Positions 8,610 to 17,661 are shown, counted from the first letter of the stretch. The stretch: DNA of 46,606 nt from Cerasicoccus arenae (GCF_014651635.1 NZ_BMXG01000008.1:1-46606), one strand, 5' to 3'. The notes: a model not told the origin generated them from the letters alone. Made by a program: numbers and translations.

Positions 8610-9626
8610 ATGAAACTCGAAACAAAATATCTGGGCTTAACACTGCCCCATCCATTTATTCTCGGCGCATCTCCACTGGCCTCCAATCTCGATCGCATCC
8701 GGCATGCAGAAGACGCCGGAGTGGCCGCCATTACGCTACACTCCCTTTTCGAAGAGCAAGTATTGCGTTATGAGGCGGGAATGGAGGCACATGTTTATGC
8801 ACACGAAGACAGTTTCTCCGAAGCGGGTAGCTACTTTACTAAAGATGTAGATTACCATTATGGGCCAGAGGAGTATCTTACCCATATCAGCCGAGCCAAG
8901 GAAGCCGTCGACGTACCGATCATTGCTTCTCTCAACGGCACTCATCTTGGCGGCTGGTCTTATTTCGCCAAAGAGATCGCACGCGCAGGAGCGGATGCTC
9001 TGGAACTCAATCTGTATTACCTACCGCGAGTTTCCGATGAGTCGGCGGAAATCGTCGAATCGCGCTTGGAAGAGATCGTCAAATCCGTCTCTGAATCCGT
9101 TGATCTTCCCATTGCAGTGAAGCTGTCTCCCTTCTTCACTTCACTAGCGCACGTTGCCCGACGTCTGGAGAACGCTGGTGCCAAAGCACTGGTGCTTTTC
9201 AATCGATTTTACCAGCCTGATATCAATATTGAAGAATTAGAGCCAACTCCCACATTAAAGCTATCAGACTCCAGTGAGTTGCTTCTGCGTTTACGTTGGC
9301 TGGCGGTGTTGTTTGGTCGCTACCAAATGGATCTCGCCTGCACAGGCGGTGTTCACAACCGCGACGATGCATTGAAGGCGATCATGTCCGGAGCCGATGT
9401 CCTCCAACTTGTTTCTGAGCTTTTGCTTAATGGCGTAGATCGCATTGGCGTAATTCGTCGCGAGGTCGAAAATTGGATGGAAGAAATGGAATATGAATCT
9501 CTCGCGCAGATGAGGGGTAGCATGAGCTACTGTCGCGCTCCAAATCCGGAAGCAATTGAGCGTGGTAATTACCTACGAATTCTCCAGTCATGGGAGCCAG
9601 GAAACACACTGACAGAAACTCAGTAG
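8610..9626 (+). CDS. Dihydroorotate dehydrogenase-like flavoprotein
   Basis: A 338-residue FMN-binding TIM-barrel protein of the DHOD-like group that often sits next to nifJ in bacteria. MKLETKYLGLTLPHPFILGASPL matches the substrate-domain start of DHOD. Further family segments are VPIIASLNGTHLGGW, ADALELNLYY, IAVKLSPF and LACTGGVHNRDDALKAIMSGAD, the last forming the phosphate-binding end of the barrel. Members of this subgroup are not proven pyrimidine enzymes. The position behind nifJ suggests a role linked to reduced ferredoxin or flavin redox, but this is inference. The gene probably shares a transcript with nifJ. Confidence 0.88.
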   Translation: MKLETKYLGLTLPHPFILGASPLASNLDRIRHAEDAGVAAITLHSLFEEQVLRYEAGMEAHVYAHEDSFSEAGSYFTKDVDYHYGPEEYLTHISRAKEAVDVPIIASLNGTHLGGWSYFAKEIARAGADALELNLYYLPRVSDESAEIVESRLEEIVKSVSESVDLPIAVKLSPFFTSLAHVARRLENAGAKALVLFNRFYQPDINIEELEPTPTLKLSDSSELLLRLRWLAVLFGRYQMDLACTGGVHNRDDALKAIMSGADVLQLVSELLLNGVDRIGVIRREVENWMEEMEYESLAQMRGSMSYCRAPNPEAIERGNYLRILQSWEPGNTLTETQ

Positions 9627-9694
9627 TCTCGTATACGGATCAATATCATTGGAAACACTAACGGCTTAACAAGCCAGCAACCTAATCCACCCAA

Positions 9695-10522
9695 TCAATT
9701 CTCTAATCGAGAAACTTGAAAAGCTCCGAAATAAACGTTGGACGAGCCACCATTAAGATTAAATAGAGCGAAACTCTGGATTTTCTGGCCGCCTTTGTTT
9801 TCGAATGTGCCCTTGGGAGCTTCCCAATTAAAGCTGCGGTCCGGAAAATGGTGAACCACGTTATCGCTCAGGGTGATTATTTGTAAATCGTACCGAAAAT
9901 CGTCGTGGATGGTTATCCCGACATCAACGCCCTCGGGATCAATAAATACACGGGTATTAAAACGCGGATCAGCATCAAGTATTTGGTAAGTGCTGAGCCC
10001 CTTGATCACCGCGAAGACCATTGCTCTTCCCTTGCCTAATTCACTGAGTCCGACCGCGTCAGCCTCGGCCCGCAAAGCAAACCCAACGCTGGAAATCGCC
10101 TCTGAATCACGCTCAAATCGGTTGGTAAAACCATCGAATTCAAATCGCATAGAAAACACATCACCAGATTGCAATGGCCCGTCAAAGGCGCGAAAAGCCG
10201 CCGTCTCTTCAAAACCGGTGCCGTTAGCGAAAATTCCGAGAGCCTTCCCTTCTCGAGCAGATTGCTTAAGGTCGCTATTTGATTCTGTATTGGCTGTGAA
10301 AAATCCGGCGTACTGCTCTTCATCCTCCTTTGTGTATTCCGGCGAAAACAATCGCCAGTCGCCGAAACCACGTCCGCTTTGGTCTCCCGACTGCCAGCCA
10401 TCATTGTACGCGTCATAGTACGCCTCGTCCTCCGCAAAGACGTATGACTGCGCCAGCATCGGCGTTGCGCCGTAAATCAAGCCCAAGAAGACAATTGAAA
10501 ATTGATTGAAATTAATTTTCAT
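9695..10522 (-). CDS. Secreted protein of the GW-GD family, last gene of the ExbB/ExbD operon
   Basis: A 275-residue exported protein if the ATG at 10522 is used (MKINFNQFSIVFLGLIYGATPMLAQ is a signal peptide). An ATG at 10534, six bases after the preceding stop codon, is an alternative that adds MFFS. I know of no named domain. Its opening AYNDGWQSGDQSGRGFGDW, then AGFF, GKALGIFANG, FRAFDGPLQSGDVFSMRFE and the ending ALFNLNGGSSNVYFGAF line up with the PEP-CTERM protein at 27511-28311, so the two are paralogues. This copy has no PEP-CTERM tail. Its place as last gene of the TPR-ExbB-ExbD-ExbD run suggests it works with that system in the periplasm or at the outer membrane. Convergent with the gene ending at 9626. 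Confidence 0.75.
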   Translation of the reverse strand: MKINFNQFSIVFLGLIYGATPMLAQSYVFAEDEAYYDAYNDGWQSGDQSGRGFGDWRLFSPEYTKEDEEQYAGFFTANTESNSDLKQSAREGKALGIFANGTGFEETAAFRAFDGPLQSGDVFSMRFEFDGFTNRFERDSEAISSVGFALRAEADAVGLSELGKGRAMVFAVIKGLSTYQILDADPRFNTRVFIDPEGVDVGITIHDDFRYDLQIITLSDNVVHHFPDRSFNWEAPKGTFENKGGQKIQSFALFNLNGGSSNVYFGAFQVSRLEN

Positions 10523-10540
10523 CGAAAAAAACATAAGGAA

Positions 10541-10972
10541 TCAGCCTTCGCCAAAAGACACTGAGGTTATCCCAACCGCCTTAAGCGCATTGAGCACATT
10601 GACTACGCTTTGCTGGTATGTCTCTGGATCTGGCTGAATAATAACCAACGTTTTTAGGCCTGCCCGATCAGAGGACTCTTTTAGCTGCGATAGCGTGCGT
10701 GTTAAATTGGGCAACGATGTTTGCCCAGGATTATCGGTAGGCATGCCATTCAGTAAGACAGTCCCATCAACCAAGATGTCGATGTAGTGTTGCTCGGGTA
10801 ATGGCGTGTCCGGCGGTGCAGCCATACTAGATGGAAGCTTAACACCGAGGTCCGCCTCCTCCTTCACAATTGTAGTCGTCACCATGAAGAAAATCAGCAA
10901 CAGGAAAACGATGTCGATCATAGGCGTCAGATCGACTTTGTCTTCATGTATCTGTGAATGCCGGGCTTTCAT
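10541..10972 (-). CDS. exbD: ExbD/TolR-type proton-channel subunit (second copy)
   Basis: A 143-residue biopolymer transport protein. After a short cytoplasmic start (MKARHSQIHEDK) comes VDLTPMIDIVFLLLIFFMVTT, the single membrane helix with the conserved Asp of ExbD/TolR. A periplasmic domain follows, with the typical NP-x-TYQ-like segment late in the chain (IIQPDPETYQQSVVNVLNALKAVG). It would form a proton-driven motor with ExbB. It begins six bases after the stop codon of the first ExbD, so the two are co-transcribed. Two different ExbD proteins per ExbB are common in Verrucomicrobiota and related phyla. Confidence 0.93.
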   Translation of the reverse strand: MKARHSQIHEDKVDLTPMIDIVFLLLIFFMVTTTIVKEEADLGVKLPSSMAAPPDTPLPEQHYIDILVDGTVLLNGMPTDNPGQTSLPNLTRTLSQLKESSDRAGLKTLVIIQPDPETYQQSVVNVLNALKAVGITSVSFGEG

Positions 10973-10978
10973 CGGTAA

Positions 10979-11389
10979 TTATTTATCGCTTTGGAAGGTA
11001 GCGAAAACGACGTCCGGCACGCCCCCTTTGGCTGTGGCGGCAAAGACTTCGCGAACATGTTTGAAAGGCACACGTGCATCCGCTCGAACATAGACCTTGA
11101 GACTGGGTACGTCCGATTTGTTTTGCGAAATAATTGCAGGCAAATCGTCGAGCACAACCAGTGTCGGTCCGTAATAAATGGAACCGTCATCTTTCAGCGT
11201 CACCGTAATGCGGTTGGCTCGGTCCTCCGGGATAGTCGAGCTTTCTGCGATGGGCACATCGATCTCCACCTGCTGCATCACCTGCATGTTAGCGACGGTC
11301 ATAAAAAAGACGATGAGCAGGAACACGATGTCGATCATCGGCGTCAGGTCCGGCAAATCAGTCGTCTCATCGATGGGGCGCGGCTTCAT
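10979..11389 (-). CDS. exbD: ExbD/TolR-type proton-channel subunit (first copy)
   Basis: A 136-residue ExbD-family protein with DLPDLTPMIDIVFLLIVFFMT near the N-terminus, the membrane helix with its conserved Asp, and a periplasmic part with IYYGPTLVVLDDLPAII and KVYVRADARVPFKHVREVFAA. The latter matches the ExbD element in which a residue position is fed back as '-DA-VPY--VV---'. It differs strongly from the ExbD that follows it, so the pair is not a recent duplication and may make a mixed dimer. It lies 29 bases after the ExbB gene. Confidence 0.93.
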   Translation of the reverse strand: MKPRPIDETTDLPDLTPMIDIVFLLIVFFMTVANMQVMQQVEIDVPIAESSTIPEDRANRITVTLKDDGSIYYGPTLVVLDDLPAIISQNKSDVPSLKVYVRADARVPFKHVREVFAATAKGGVPDVVFATFQSDK

Positions 11390-11418
11390 AGTGATATACT
11401 GAATCGAAACAACAGGAA

Positions 11419-12198
11419 TTATTCGGCAGAGCTACGGTCCTCGTTCAGCATCCGATGCTTAGTCATCAGGCGCGTAAATTCGCCTAGGCGTTCATAAATC
11501 CCGGAAGAGGCGGCCATATACTTATTCTTAAAATAGAAATAGGCCATCAATGCGGGGATTGCAATTAGCAGGCCGGTGGCTGTCGTAATCAGTGCCTCAG
11601 AAATATTATTGGCTAATAGCTCTGGCTTGCCTAAGCCTTGCGACGCAATGTTGCGGAAGGCCTTAACCATGCCGCTAACGGTACCGAGCAGCCCCATCAT
11701 CGGGGAAACCGAGGCGACAACTTGTAAATACTGGACGAACACCATCGGCCCGGCCAAAACCTTGCCCGCCCGTTCTTCCATGGCTTCGTTCACAGCAGTG
11801 ACAGAATGATGCCCTTCCTGAATGGTTTCAAACGCCACGCTAAGGATTTCCGTCATATAGCCATCGTGGGCCGAACAGGCGCTTAGCCCCGCTTCGACCT
11901 CACCATTCATAATGGCCGTGCGCAGATCCTCACTCGCCTCGGGCTGGATGAAACGTTTTTCCCGAATGAGAAAGCCACAGTAGCCAGCCAAACCTACCGT
12001 TGCAATCGAGAACAAGAGCAGCGGATACATCGCCCATCCTCCTTGGAGAAACATTGTCCACAAAGTAATATTTTCCTCCATCGGCGCAACGAGCGCGGGA
12101 TCTGTTTGAGCACTCACCACATTCGATAGCAAGCAATAGCCAACCATCGAAAGAATCACGAACCGTAGGTTCAACACTAGTTTTTTTGATATGCTCAT
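11419..12198 (-). CDS. exbB: MotA/TolQ/ExbB proton-channel protein
   Basis: A 259-residue ExbB-family inner-membrane protein that pairs with the two ExbD proteins to convert proton-motive force into work at the cell envelope. It has an N-terminal signal-like segment ending NVVSAQ, then a first membrane helix (MYPLLLFSIATVGLAGYCGF). The conserved C-terminal part has VVASVSPMMGLLGTVSGMVKAF, TGLLIAIPALMAYFYF and SEALITTATG. The longest frame starts at a TTG (12228) that overlaps the upstream gene, so the ATG at 12198, ten bases after that gene's stop, is preferred. The extra signal peptide is frequent in ExbB proteins of TonB-type rather than Tol systems. Confidence 0.93.
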   Translation of the reverse strand: MSISKKLVLNLRFVILSMVGYCLLSNVVSAQTDPALVAPMEENITLWTMFLQGGWAMYPLLLFSIATVGLAGYCGFLIREKRFIQPEASEDLRTAIMNGEVEAGLSACSAHDGYMTEILSVAFETIQEGHHSVTAVNEAMEERAGKVLAGPMVFVQYLQVVASVSPMMGLLGTVSGMVKAFRNIASQGLGKPELLANNISEALITTATGLLIAIPALMAYFYFKNKYMAASSGIYERLGEFTRLMTKHRMLNEDRSSAE

Positions 12199-12208
12199 AA
12201 GATGATTT

Positions 12209-13285
12209 TTAGATTTGATTGTTATCAAGAATGCTAAGGCTTTCAGCGGCCCATTTGCTATTAGGAAAGAGCGTGGAAACCTCGCGATGTGCAGACACTG
12301 ACGCCTCGGTCAGGCCCAACTCGCCATAAAGAATGGCAAGGGTGTGCAATAGTTCCGGATACCAGGGATCGGCCGCACTGGAGTACATTTTCCCCTCGGC
12401 CACCATTCGCATAGCGTTAGTGAAGTCTCCGTTTTCAATGCGTATGCGCGCCTGGATTAATTCCCAAAGAGAATAGCCAGGGTCAGACGTTTCCATATCC
12501 GGTAATGTGTCGAGAAACACCCTGGGAACGATTTTATGCCCAAGATAAAAGCTACAATAGGCCACCCATAAACGCGCCTGGATTTGATCTGGCCCTTCAT
12601 TGGATTGGATAATTCGATACAGCTTATAAGCCTTAAGATACTCGCCGGATTCACGCCATTGATCACCCAAATCCATGAGCACTTCCAATTGTTCTCTCGG
12701 CAAGGTCTCATAGCTGGTGATGTAATTCTGTAAACGATCGAGCTCGGCGGCTTCTCCGTTTTCCTGTAATTCGAAGGCCAACTTTCCTATTCGCCTCAAT
12801 GCCTGTGGAGATGAATCCGGAATGGGTATCCGCATAGCAACATCAACCGCGTCTTTCCATTCTCCAGTTGCACTGAGCACATCAATATATGAGATGACTG
12901 CAGGCTGTAAATTACCTGGCAGACTGCTAAGTGCTAAGTAATCCAAAAGAGGCGAAGAATGACGGCGCAAGGCGGGAAGCGCACGCGATGCATTCCTCAG
13001 CTCCATTTGCTCAATGGCATCGTAATATTCCTTGGGAAAGAGAAAATTAAGCACAACACGCGCACGTTTCAAATCTTCCAACTCTAGATAAACACGGCTA
13101 CCAACATCTCTGCCCACTGGACGCAAGACGAGCGAGCCATTTTCGACCTCTGTCAAGATGAAGTCATTGACCTGTGTGGGGTATTGCAGTTGCACCCTAA
13201 GTTCGCTCGTACCCATAGCTTCATTCGACCATAGCGAAAGGCTGGAAAGAAGAGTGAGGAATAATATTCTAAATTTAAAATTCAT
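12209..13285 (-). CDS. Secreted TPR-like protein of the ExbB/ExbD operon
   Basis: A 358-residue protein starting at the ATG at 13285 (MNFKFRILFLTLLSSLSLWSNEAMG, signal peptide). The longer frame starts with TTG inside the preceding gene and is rejected. After about residue 100 it is a string of helical pairs of TPR type, e.g. AGEYLKAYKLYRI-like SGEYLKAYKLYRIIQSNEG and LLHTLAILYGELGLTEASV. The first 100 residues are beta-like (LRVQLQYPTQVNDFILTEVENG). No catalytic motif is seen. It begins four bases after the stop of the large TPR gene and ends ten bases before exbB, so it is firmly within the operon. Likely a periplasmic scaffold; inference only. Confidence 0.75.
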   Translation of the reverse strand: MNFKFRILFLTLLSSLSLWSNEAMGTSELRVQLQYPTQVNDFILTEVENGSLVLRPVGRDVGSRVYLELEDLKRARVVLNFLFPKEYYDAIEQMELRNASRALPALRRHSSPLLDYLALSSLPGNLQPAVISYIDVLSATGEWKDAVDVAMRIPIPDSSPQALRRIGKLAFELQENGEAAELDRLQNYITSYETLPREQLEVLMDLGDQWRESGEYLKAYKLYRIIQSNEGPDQIQARLWVAYCSFYLGHKIVPRVFLDTLPDMETSDPGYSLWELIQARIRIENGDFTNAMRMVAEGKMYSSAADPWYPELLHTLAILYGELGLTEASVSAHREVSTLFPNSKWAAESLSILDNNQI

Positions 13286-13289
13286 GTTA

Positions 13290-16200
13290 CTAAAGTGAGA
13301 GTAATTCCTGTCGAATAGTCTCAACCTTCGATGACTCTGCAGCTTTGGGAGAGCTCAGGAAAAATTCATAGGTGCGTCGAGCAGATTCCGTATCACCCGC
13401 CTCCTGAAGCAGATCAGCGCTAGCCAAGACTGCCTCCCCCGCCCATTCAGGATAACCTGAATAGGCCAAATAAGTGCGTTCAAAAAACCCCTGTGCCTTT
13501 CCGTTCTCATTGAGTTGAATAAAGCATTCGCCGATTTTAAATGTAGCCTCCGCCCAGATTTCACCTCGCCAGGAACGCTGGTTCAAAATGTCAGAATAGG
13601 CTTCGATTGCTTCTTCATAACGCTTACCCAGTCGCAAAGCATCTCCTCTCAGAATTGCAGCTTTCGGTGCCAGCTCATGGTCAAAGTAATTCTCCAAAAC
13701 CAATTCAAAATAGCGCGCAGCCGAGTCATAATATGCGACCAACATATCCAACTCACCGAGTGCGAATAAGGCGTCCGCCACGGCCTGACTATCACCACCG
13801 GCGTGAACAATCTGAAGTAAGATATCTTCGGCCAAAATCGGGTTATCTTCAGCCACGATACTCGCCATCCAAACCTTGGTTCTGGGGCTGGCTGCTTCGA
13901 CGTCTTCCTTAGTAATTTCCCCAGGATTGACAATTAGCCCGATGCGCAGATTAAGCACGCGCAATAGTCGCAGTGAAAGCGTGCGGTCATTGCTTTCTTT
14001 CGTTTCTCCATACATCTGAGTAAAAGTGCTCGTCAGTGATTCTCCGGGAAGTTGCCCTAACCTTGCATCCACTCGCCGTTGTATCACACGCAGCCCTTCA
14101 TGATTCGCTAGATCAGGTAATTCGCCGCTACCTGGATATTCCGTCGCAATTTCAATCAATGTCTCTTGCAAGTCCTGTGGTAGCACTGGGTGCTCATTAA
14201 AGTACTGAATCTGCGCGACCCGGTCATAAAGCATCTGCTTGAGAAACTTCGGGTCGGTTTTTAACCGCAGAATCATTTCTGTCGTTTCCTGATGGGTGGT
14301 CCGAACGGATGCATCAATGTTCCACCACGCATCAATAATTTGGTCGATGCTATCGGAATCCAATAGATTCCCATAGCGCGCGACACCATCCTGATAGCGC
14401 GCAATTACGTTACGGATTCGCCCTTGAGCCTGATCGGCATCTGCCAGACGAAGAACTGCCTCAGCAGCGGCCGGAGAGTCTGGATAGCGCTCGAGATAAC
14501 CTTCCAATAAAACGTAGAGTTCCTTGTAGCGCTGGTTGGCCGACAATAAAGTTGCCGACTCAAAGTAGCCATGGTCAATCAATGCTGGGCTTCCGCCGAG
14601 CGACTCAATCATGCGATAATGAGCCAGAGCTCCCTCCACCTCAGCGTCCATGGCATCAAGGTCACCCAGAAAAGCATGCGCCTCAGGCAGCAGAGGATGG
14701 TCTTGGACACCAGAAATCCACTCAGTAAAGATTGTTCGGGCAGTTTCATAATCACCCATACCAAAGTATGAAACTCCCCGCCGGAAGCGCACTTCATTAA
14801 TATAAATACTACCAGGGCTCGTCTGGATCAACGTATCGAAGCACTTCAGTGCAGCAACGAAGTCACCGACAAATAAATACGCCATACCCGACCAATAGTT
14901 CACACTGTCGATAAATGCTCCGTCGGGAAATTCAGTGGCCCATGATGGAAAAGTCTGCAGAATGCGCTCGGTCTGCTCCTTCGCAAACAATACCTGGCCT
15001 AGCGAATGGGCAACTTGAGCGGAGATGGGGTCATCCGGGAAACGATGTAGAAATTCATCGGCCAATAGGGCCAGTTTTTCAACCTCACCTGCCTGTGCAT
15101 ACAAACGCGCCAGACGGGCAGCGATCGGCTTTTCGTAAAGGATGAAGGCTGGCTCGTTTAAATACGCCTCACCAATTCCCACTGCCTCCTGCCAGTAACC
15201 GCATTCAAGCCCTTGCAGAAAAGCGGCATAACGGAATTGCTCCGTATGCTCATGCTGCGGATAGTCTTCAATTAAGCGGCGGAACCCAAAGTATGCCTCA
15301 TAAATCCGGTTCATCAACCGTAAGACACGCGCTTGGCGCCATCGCAGATTTGCAGTGTATTTAGGTGCGGCGATAAGATCGGCCCTTTGCACTAACAGTG
15401 CTTCCCGCTCTTCGTTGAGAGCGATCTTTTTGGAACCAATGAACTGACCGCGGAAAAGCTGCTCTTCGACGTCAATCAGTCGGTCTTCGACAACCGCGAG
15501 CAATTGCTCCGACGGTAGCACCATCGCAAACAGCATATTAGCATCGAGGTAACGTTCTTCATCTTCAAAACGATCCCCCGCGTTCAAAAGCCGTAAATTG
15601 ATTCCTAAGTCATAGCGAAATTGCGCGTCCTGATTGATTAACACGACCAAGCGAAGCAAGGCATTCAAGTTTCCCAAATCCAATGCTGCATCGAATAAGA
15701 CATTGAGGCAATACAGTCGGACCGAATAATCAAACCCCGGCGCTGTAAACTTCCACAGCACGACTCCGGCTTCACTGAGCCGGTCCGAAGAAGCAGCAGA
15801 TACATTTAAACGCTCGAGTAGTCCAATGAGCTCCTCGCTCTCAACCTGAAGACTGTAGACATCCAAAATGTGCATGTAGGCGTCAAAAGCCTTTTTCCAG
15901 TCTTCAACGCCAAAATAGCTGTCCGCCAGATTGAGCATTGCCAATAGATTACGGTCATCGCTCGCATACGAATTGATGAATTCTGTCCAATAAGGAATGC
16001 CGTCCTTGAGGTGCACGACATCACCACCTTGCTGATACCAACGCATGTGCGCGAGTCCCAGCATGTAGAGATTTTCTCTATAAATTGCGCGATAATCTTC
16101 GCGAGCAGCAATCTTCAAGCGGTGCTTAATTTCCTTCATGTAAGGAATCGCTTCTCCTGGATTCGTTTGAAAGGTAGCCTCAGCCCGAGTGGCTAAAGTT

Positions 16201-16367
16201 TGTAAATCCAGTTCAGGAAAGCTTTCCGCCTGTGCATCAGCCCAAAGAAGATTCAGCGATAGAAGAAAAAAGCCAACGATTAGAATACGCCCATGCCTTG
16301 CTTGAACAGCTAAGCTGCTGCCCCAGCAACGAAAACTGACAGAAAACGGGGTATTTCCGAGCAACAT
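13290..16367 (-). CDS. Large secreted TPR protein, first gene of the ExbB/ExbD operon
   Basis: About 1025 residues from the ATG at 16367. The frame extends to a TTG at 16463 but that portion does not look like a signal peptide. The chosen start gives a long signal region (HGRILIVGFFLLSLNLLWADAQA). The rest is many TPR-type helix pairs, e.g. FDAYMHILDVYSL, GDFVAALKCFDTLIQTSPGS, GDYETARTIFTEWI and KRYEEAIEAYSDILNQRSW, with PDSPAAAEAVLRLADADQAQG resembling YbgF/BamD-type repeats. Proteins like this accompany exbB-exbD in Verrucomicrobiota and Planctomycetes. It probably forms a periplasmic or outer-membrane scaffold that passes ExbB/ExbD energy onward, but no function is proven. Its promoter must lie in the 148 bases before the divergent gene at 16516. 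Confidence 0.8.
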   Translation of the reverse strand: MLLGNTPFSVSFRCWGSSLAVQARHGRILIVGFFLLSLNLLWADAQAESFPELDLQTLATRAEATFQTNPGEAIPYMKEIKHRLKIAAREDYRAIYRENLYMLGLAHMRWYQQGGDVVHLKDGIPYWTEFINSYASDDRNLLAMLNLADSYFGVEDWKKAFDAYMHILDVYSLQVESEELIGLLERLNVSAASSDRLSEAGVVLWKFTAPGFDYSVRLYCLNVLFDAALDLGNLNALLRLVVLINQDAQFRYDLGINLRLLNAGDRFEDEERYLDANMLFAMVLPSEQLLAVVEDRLIDVEEQLFRGQFIGSKKIALNEEREALLVQRADLIAAPKYTANLRWRQARVLRLMNRIYEAYFGFRRLIEDYPQHEHTEQFRYAAFLQGLECGYWQEAVGIGEAYLNEPAFILYEKPIAARLARLYAQAGEVEKLALLADEFLHRFPDDPISAQVAHSLGQVLFAKEQTERILQTFPSWATEFPDGAFIDSVNYWSGMAYLFVGDFVAALKCFDTLIQTSPGSIYINEVRFRRGVSYFGMGDYETARTIFTEWISGVQDHPLLPEAHAFLGDLDAMDAEVEGALAHYRMIESLGGSPALIDHGYFESATLLSANQRYKELYVLLEGYLERYPDSPAAAEAVLRLADADQAQGRIRNVIARYQDGVARYGNLLDSDSIDQIIDAWWNIDASVRTTHQETTEMILRLKTDPKFLKQMLYDRVAQIQYFNEHPVLPQDLQETLIEIATEYPGSGELPDLANHEGLRVIQRRVDARLGQLPGESLTSTFTQMYGETKESNDRTLSLRLLRVLNLRIGLIVNPGEITKEDVEAASPRTKVWMASIVAEDNPILAEDILLQIVHAGGDSQAVADALFALGELDMLVAYYDSAARYFELVLENYFDHELAPKAAILRGDALRLGKRYEEAIEAYSDILNQRSWRGEIWAEATFKIGECFIQLNENGKAQGFFERTYLAYSGYPEWAGEAVLASADLLQEAGDTESARRTYEFFLSSPKAAESSKVETIRQELLSL

Positions 16368-16515
16368 TTTAAAGAATAATATACGACTGAATGTAATCTG
16401 CCAAACACAATGAACGTCATTTTTTTGAAAGGCTAGACCCTGCCCTGCTACACAGTTAAACAAATATGAGTTTTACCGCTCTGTGGCAAGGTGGTAACTT
16501 GTCGCTTTCAACCCG

Positions 16516-17661
16516 ATGACTACCCCAGAAGCCAAGCCCCCACTTTTCCAACGATTGCTCAAGCGCCCTCTGCTACTCATCTTGGTGGGGAGTCTCGCCC
16601 TACACCTGCTAGGCGGGCTTATCTTTGGAAGCTGGAAGATTTTTACAATCCTCACTGCAGACGAAGCTGAAATCGAAGTTGTCCCCCCCCCCCCTGAGGC
16701 AATCCAGCCCCAAGAACGCGAATACAAGATGAAAACCATGCGCAACCAGCGGTCAACGGCGATCGCCACCCAAGTGCCAATCGCCGTGGATCAACCTTCG
16801 GACCTCAATCTCCCGAACATTGATATCCCCTCGCCACAAAAAAACAATACAGCGATCAAAGCACGGGGAGAAGTTGGAAAAATCGGTGGTGGTAGTGGGC
16901 TGGGTGGAGGCGACGGCAGAAGCGGTTTTTCCACCCTTTTTGGCAACACTTCGCCCTTGGCTGGCGCATTAGAGGGAACCTTTATCGACTTCAAACAGGA
17001 CCGCAATCGTGAAGCCGCTCCAGACAATGGATGGATGGAGGCCGGAAAAGATTTCATGCGAAACTACAATCTTCGAGAATTTCGAAAATATTTTAATGCA
17101 CCACAAAAGCTCTACGCCACCCATTTCTACATTCCACTAATGGGGGCCGACAGAGCACCCCAAGCTTACGGAGTCGAGCAGTTAGTGCAACCGAGTAACT
17201 GGGTCGCCGTCTACCAAGGGAAATTTCGCTCCATGACAGGCGGCACATTCCGCTTTGTCGGAACCGCGGATGACCTATTGATTGTCGGTGTTGACGGCCG
17301 CACTGCGCTCTATGCCGGATTTACTGAATCCAATCCAAGTAAATGGAAGCCAGACGATGATCCGCGGTACAGCCCCCCCCCCGTCTCGCCTTACATACCC
17401 AAATTGACCGAAGGTGATTGGTTCAAGCTCTCACCCGGCGAAGCGAAGGATCTCAGCGTAGTTATCGGAGAAATTCCCGGCGGTGAATTTGCATGCTACT
17501 TGTTCATCGAGCAGAAAGGTGTGAATTACGAAAAAGCGCCCGATGGTCGACCAATCCTACCCATTTTTAAGCTCAAAGAGCTTTCCCAGTCCGACCGAAA
17601 TACGATTCTCTCCGACGGTTACCCCAAACGATTGGATGGTGAATCCTTTGGCTTTTTCTAA
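16516..17661 (+). CDS. TonB-like membrane-anchored protein, possibly with a PA14-like region
   Basis: A 381-residue protein with one N-terminal membrane helix (LLLILVGSLALHLLGGLIFGSW, ~18-39) and no cleavable signal. A proline-rich acidic segment (VVPPPPEAIQPQ) follows, as in TonB, then a glycine-rich linker (GGGSGLGGGDGRSG). The C-terminal half has NGWMEAGKDFMRNYN, NWVAVYQGKF, GGTFRFVGTADDLLIVGVDGR and EGDWFKLSPGEAKDLSVVIGE, reminiscent of a PA14-type beta domain ('-FR-ADDGL-V-VDG-'). A classical TonB C-terminal domain is not visible. It is transcribed divergently from the TPR-ExbB-ExbD operon, so it may be the operon's TonB substitute (inference). Two poly-C tracts lie inside it, at VPPPPE and SPPPV; a slip in either would truncate the protein. 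Confidence 0.7.
   Translation: MTTPEAKPPLFQRLLKRPLLLILVGSLALHLLGGLIFGSWKIFTILTADEAEIEVVPPPPEAIQPQEREYKMKTMRNQRSTAIATQVPIAVDQPSDLNLPNIDIPSPQKNNTAIKARGEVGKIGGGSGLGGGDGRSGFSTLFGNTSPLAGALEGTFIDFKQDRNREAAPDNGWMEAGKDFMRNYNLREFRKYFNAPQKLYATHFYIPLMGADRAPQAYGVEQLVQPSNWVAVYQGKFRSMTGGTFRFVGTADDLLIVGVDGRTALYAGFTESNPSKWKPDDDPRYSPPPVSPYIPKLTEGDWFKLSPGEAKDLSVVIGEIPGGEFACYLFIEQKGVNYEKAPDGRPILPIFKLKELSQSDRNTILSDGYPKRLDGESFGFF
16683..16694 (+). repeat. C12 tract inside the TonB-like gene
   Basis: Twelve consecutive C, coding within VVPPPPE at about residues 56-60, just outside the membrane helix. Gain or loss of one base would frameshift the rest of the protein, leaving only the anchor. Confidence 0.9.
17373..17382 (+). 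repeat. C10 tract inside the TonB-like gene
   Basis: Ten consecutive C coding for PPP in YSPPPVSP near residue 287, inside the C-terminal domain. It is the second slippage-prone tract in the same gene. Confidence 0.9.

Noticed and set aside
12199-12228. TTG-started extension of ExbB
   Set aside because: It overlaps the preceding gene, and the ATG at 12198 gives a normal ExbB N-terminus.
13286-13324. TTG-started extension of the 358-residue TPR-like protein
   Set aside because: It overlaps the end of the preceding gene; the ATG at 13285 begins a signal peptide four bases after that gene's stop.
16368-16463. TTG-started extension of the large TPR protein
   Set aside because: No ribosome site, and the extra 32 residues precede what looks like a normal signal region.
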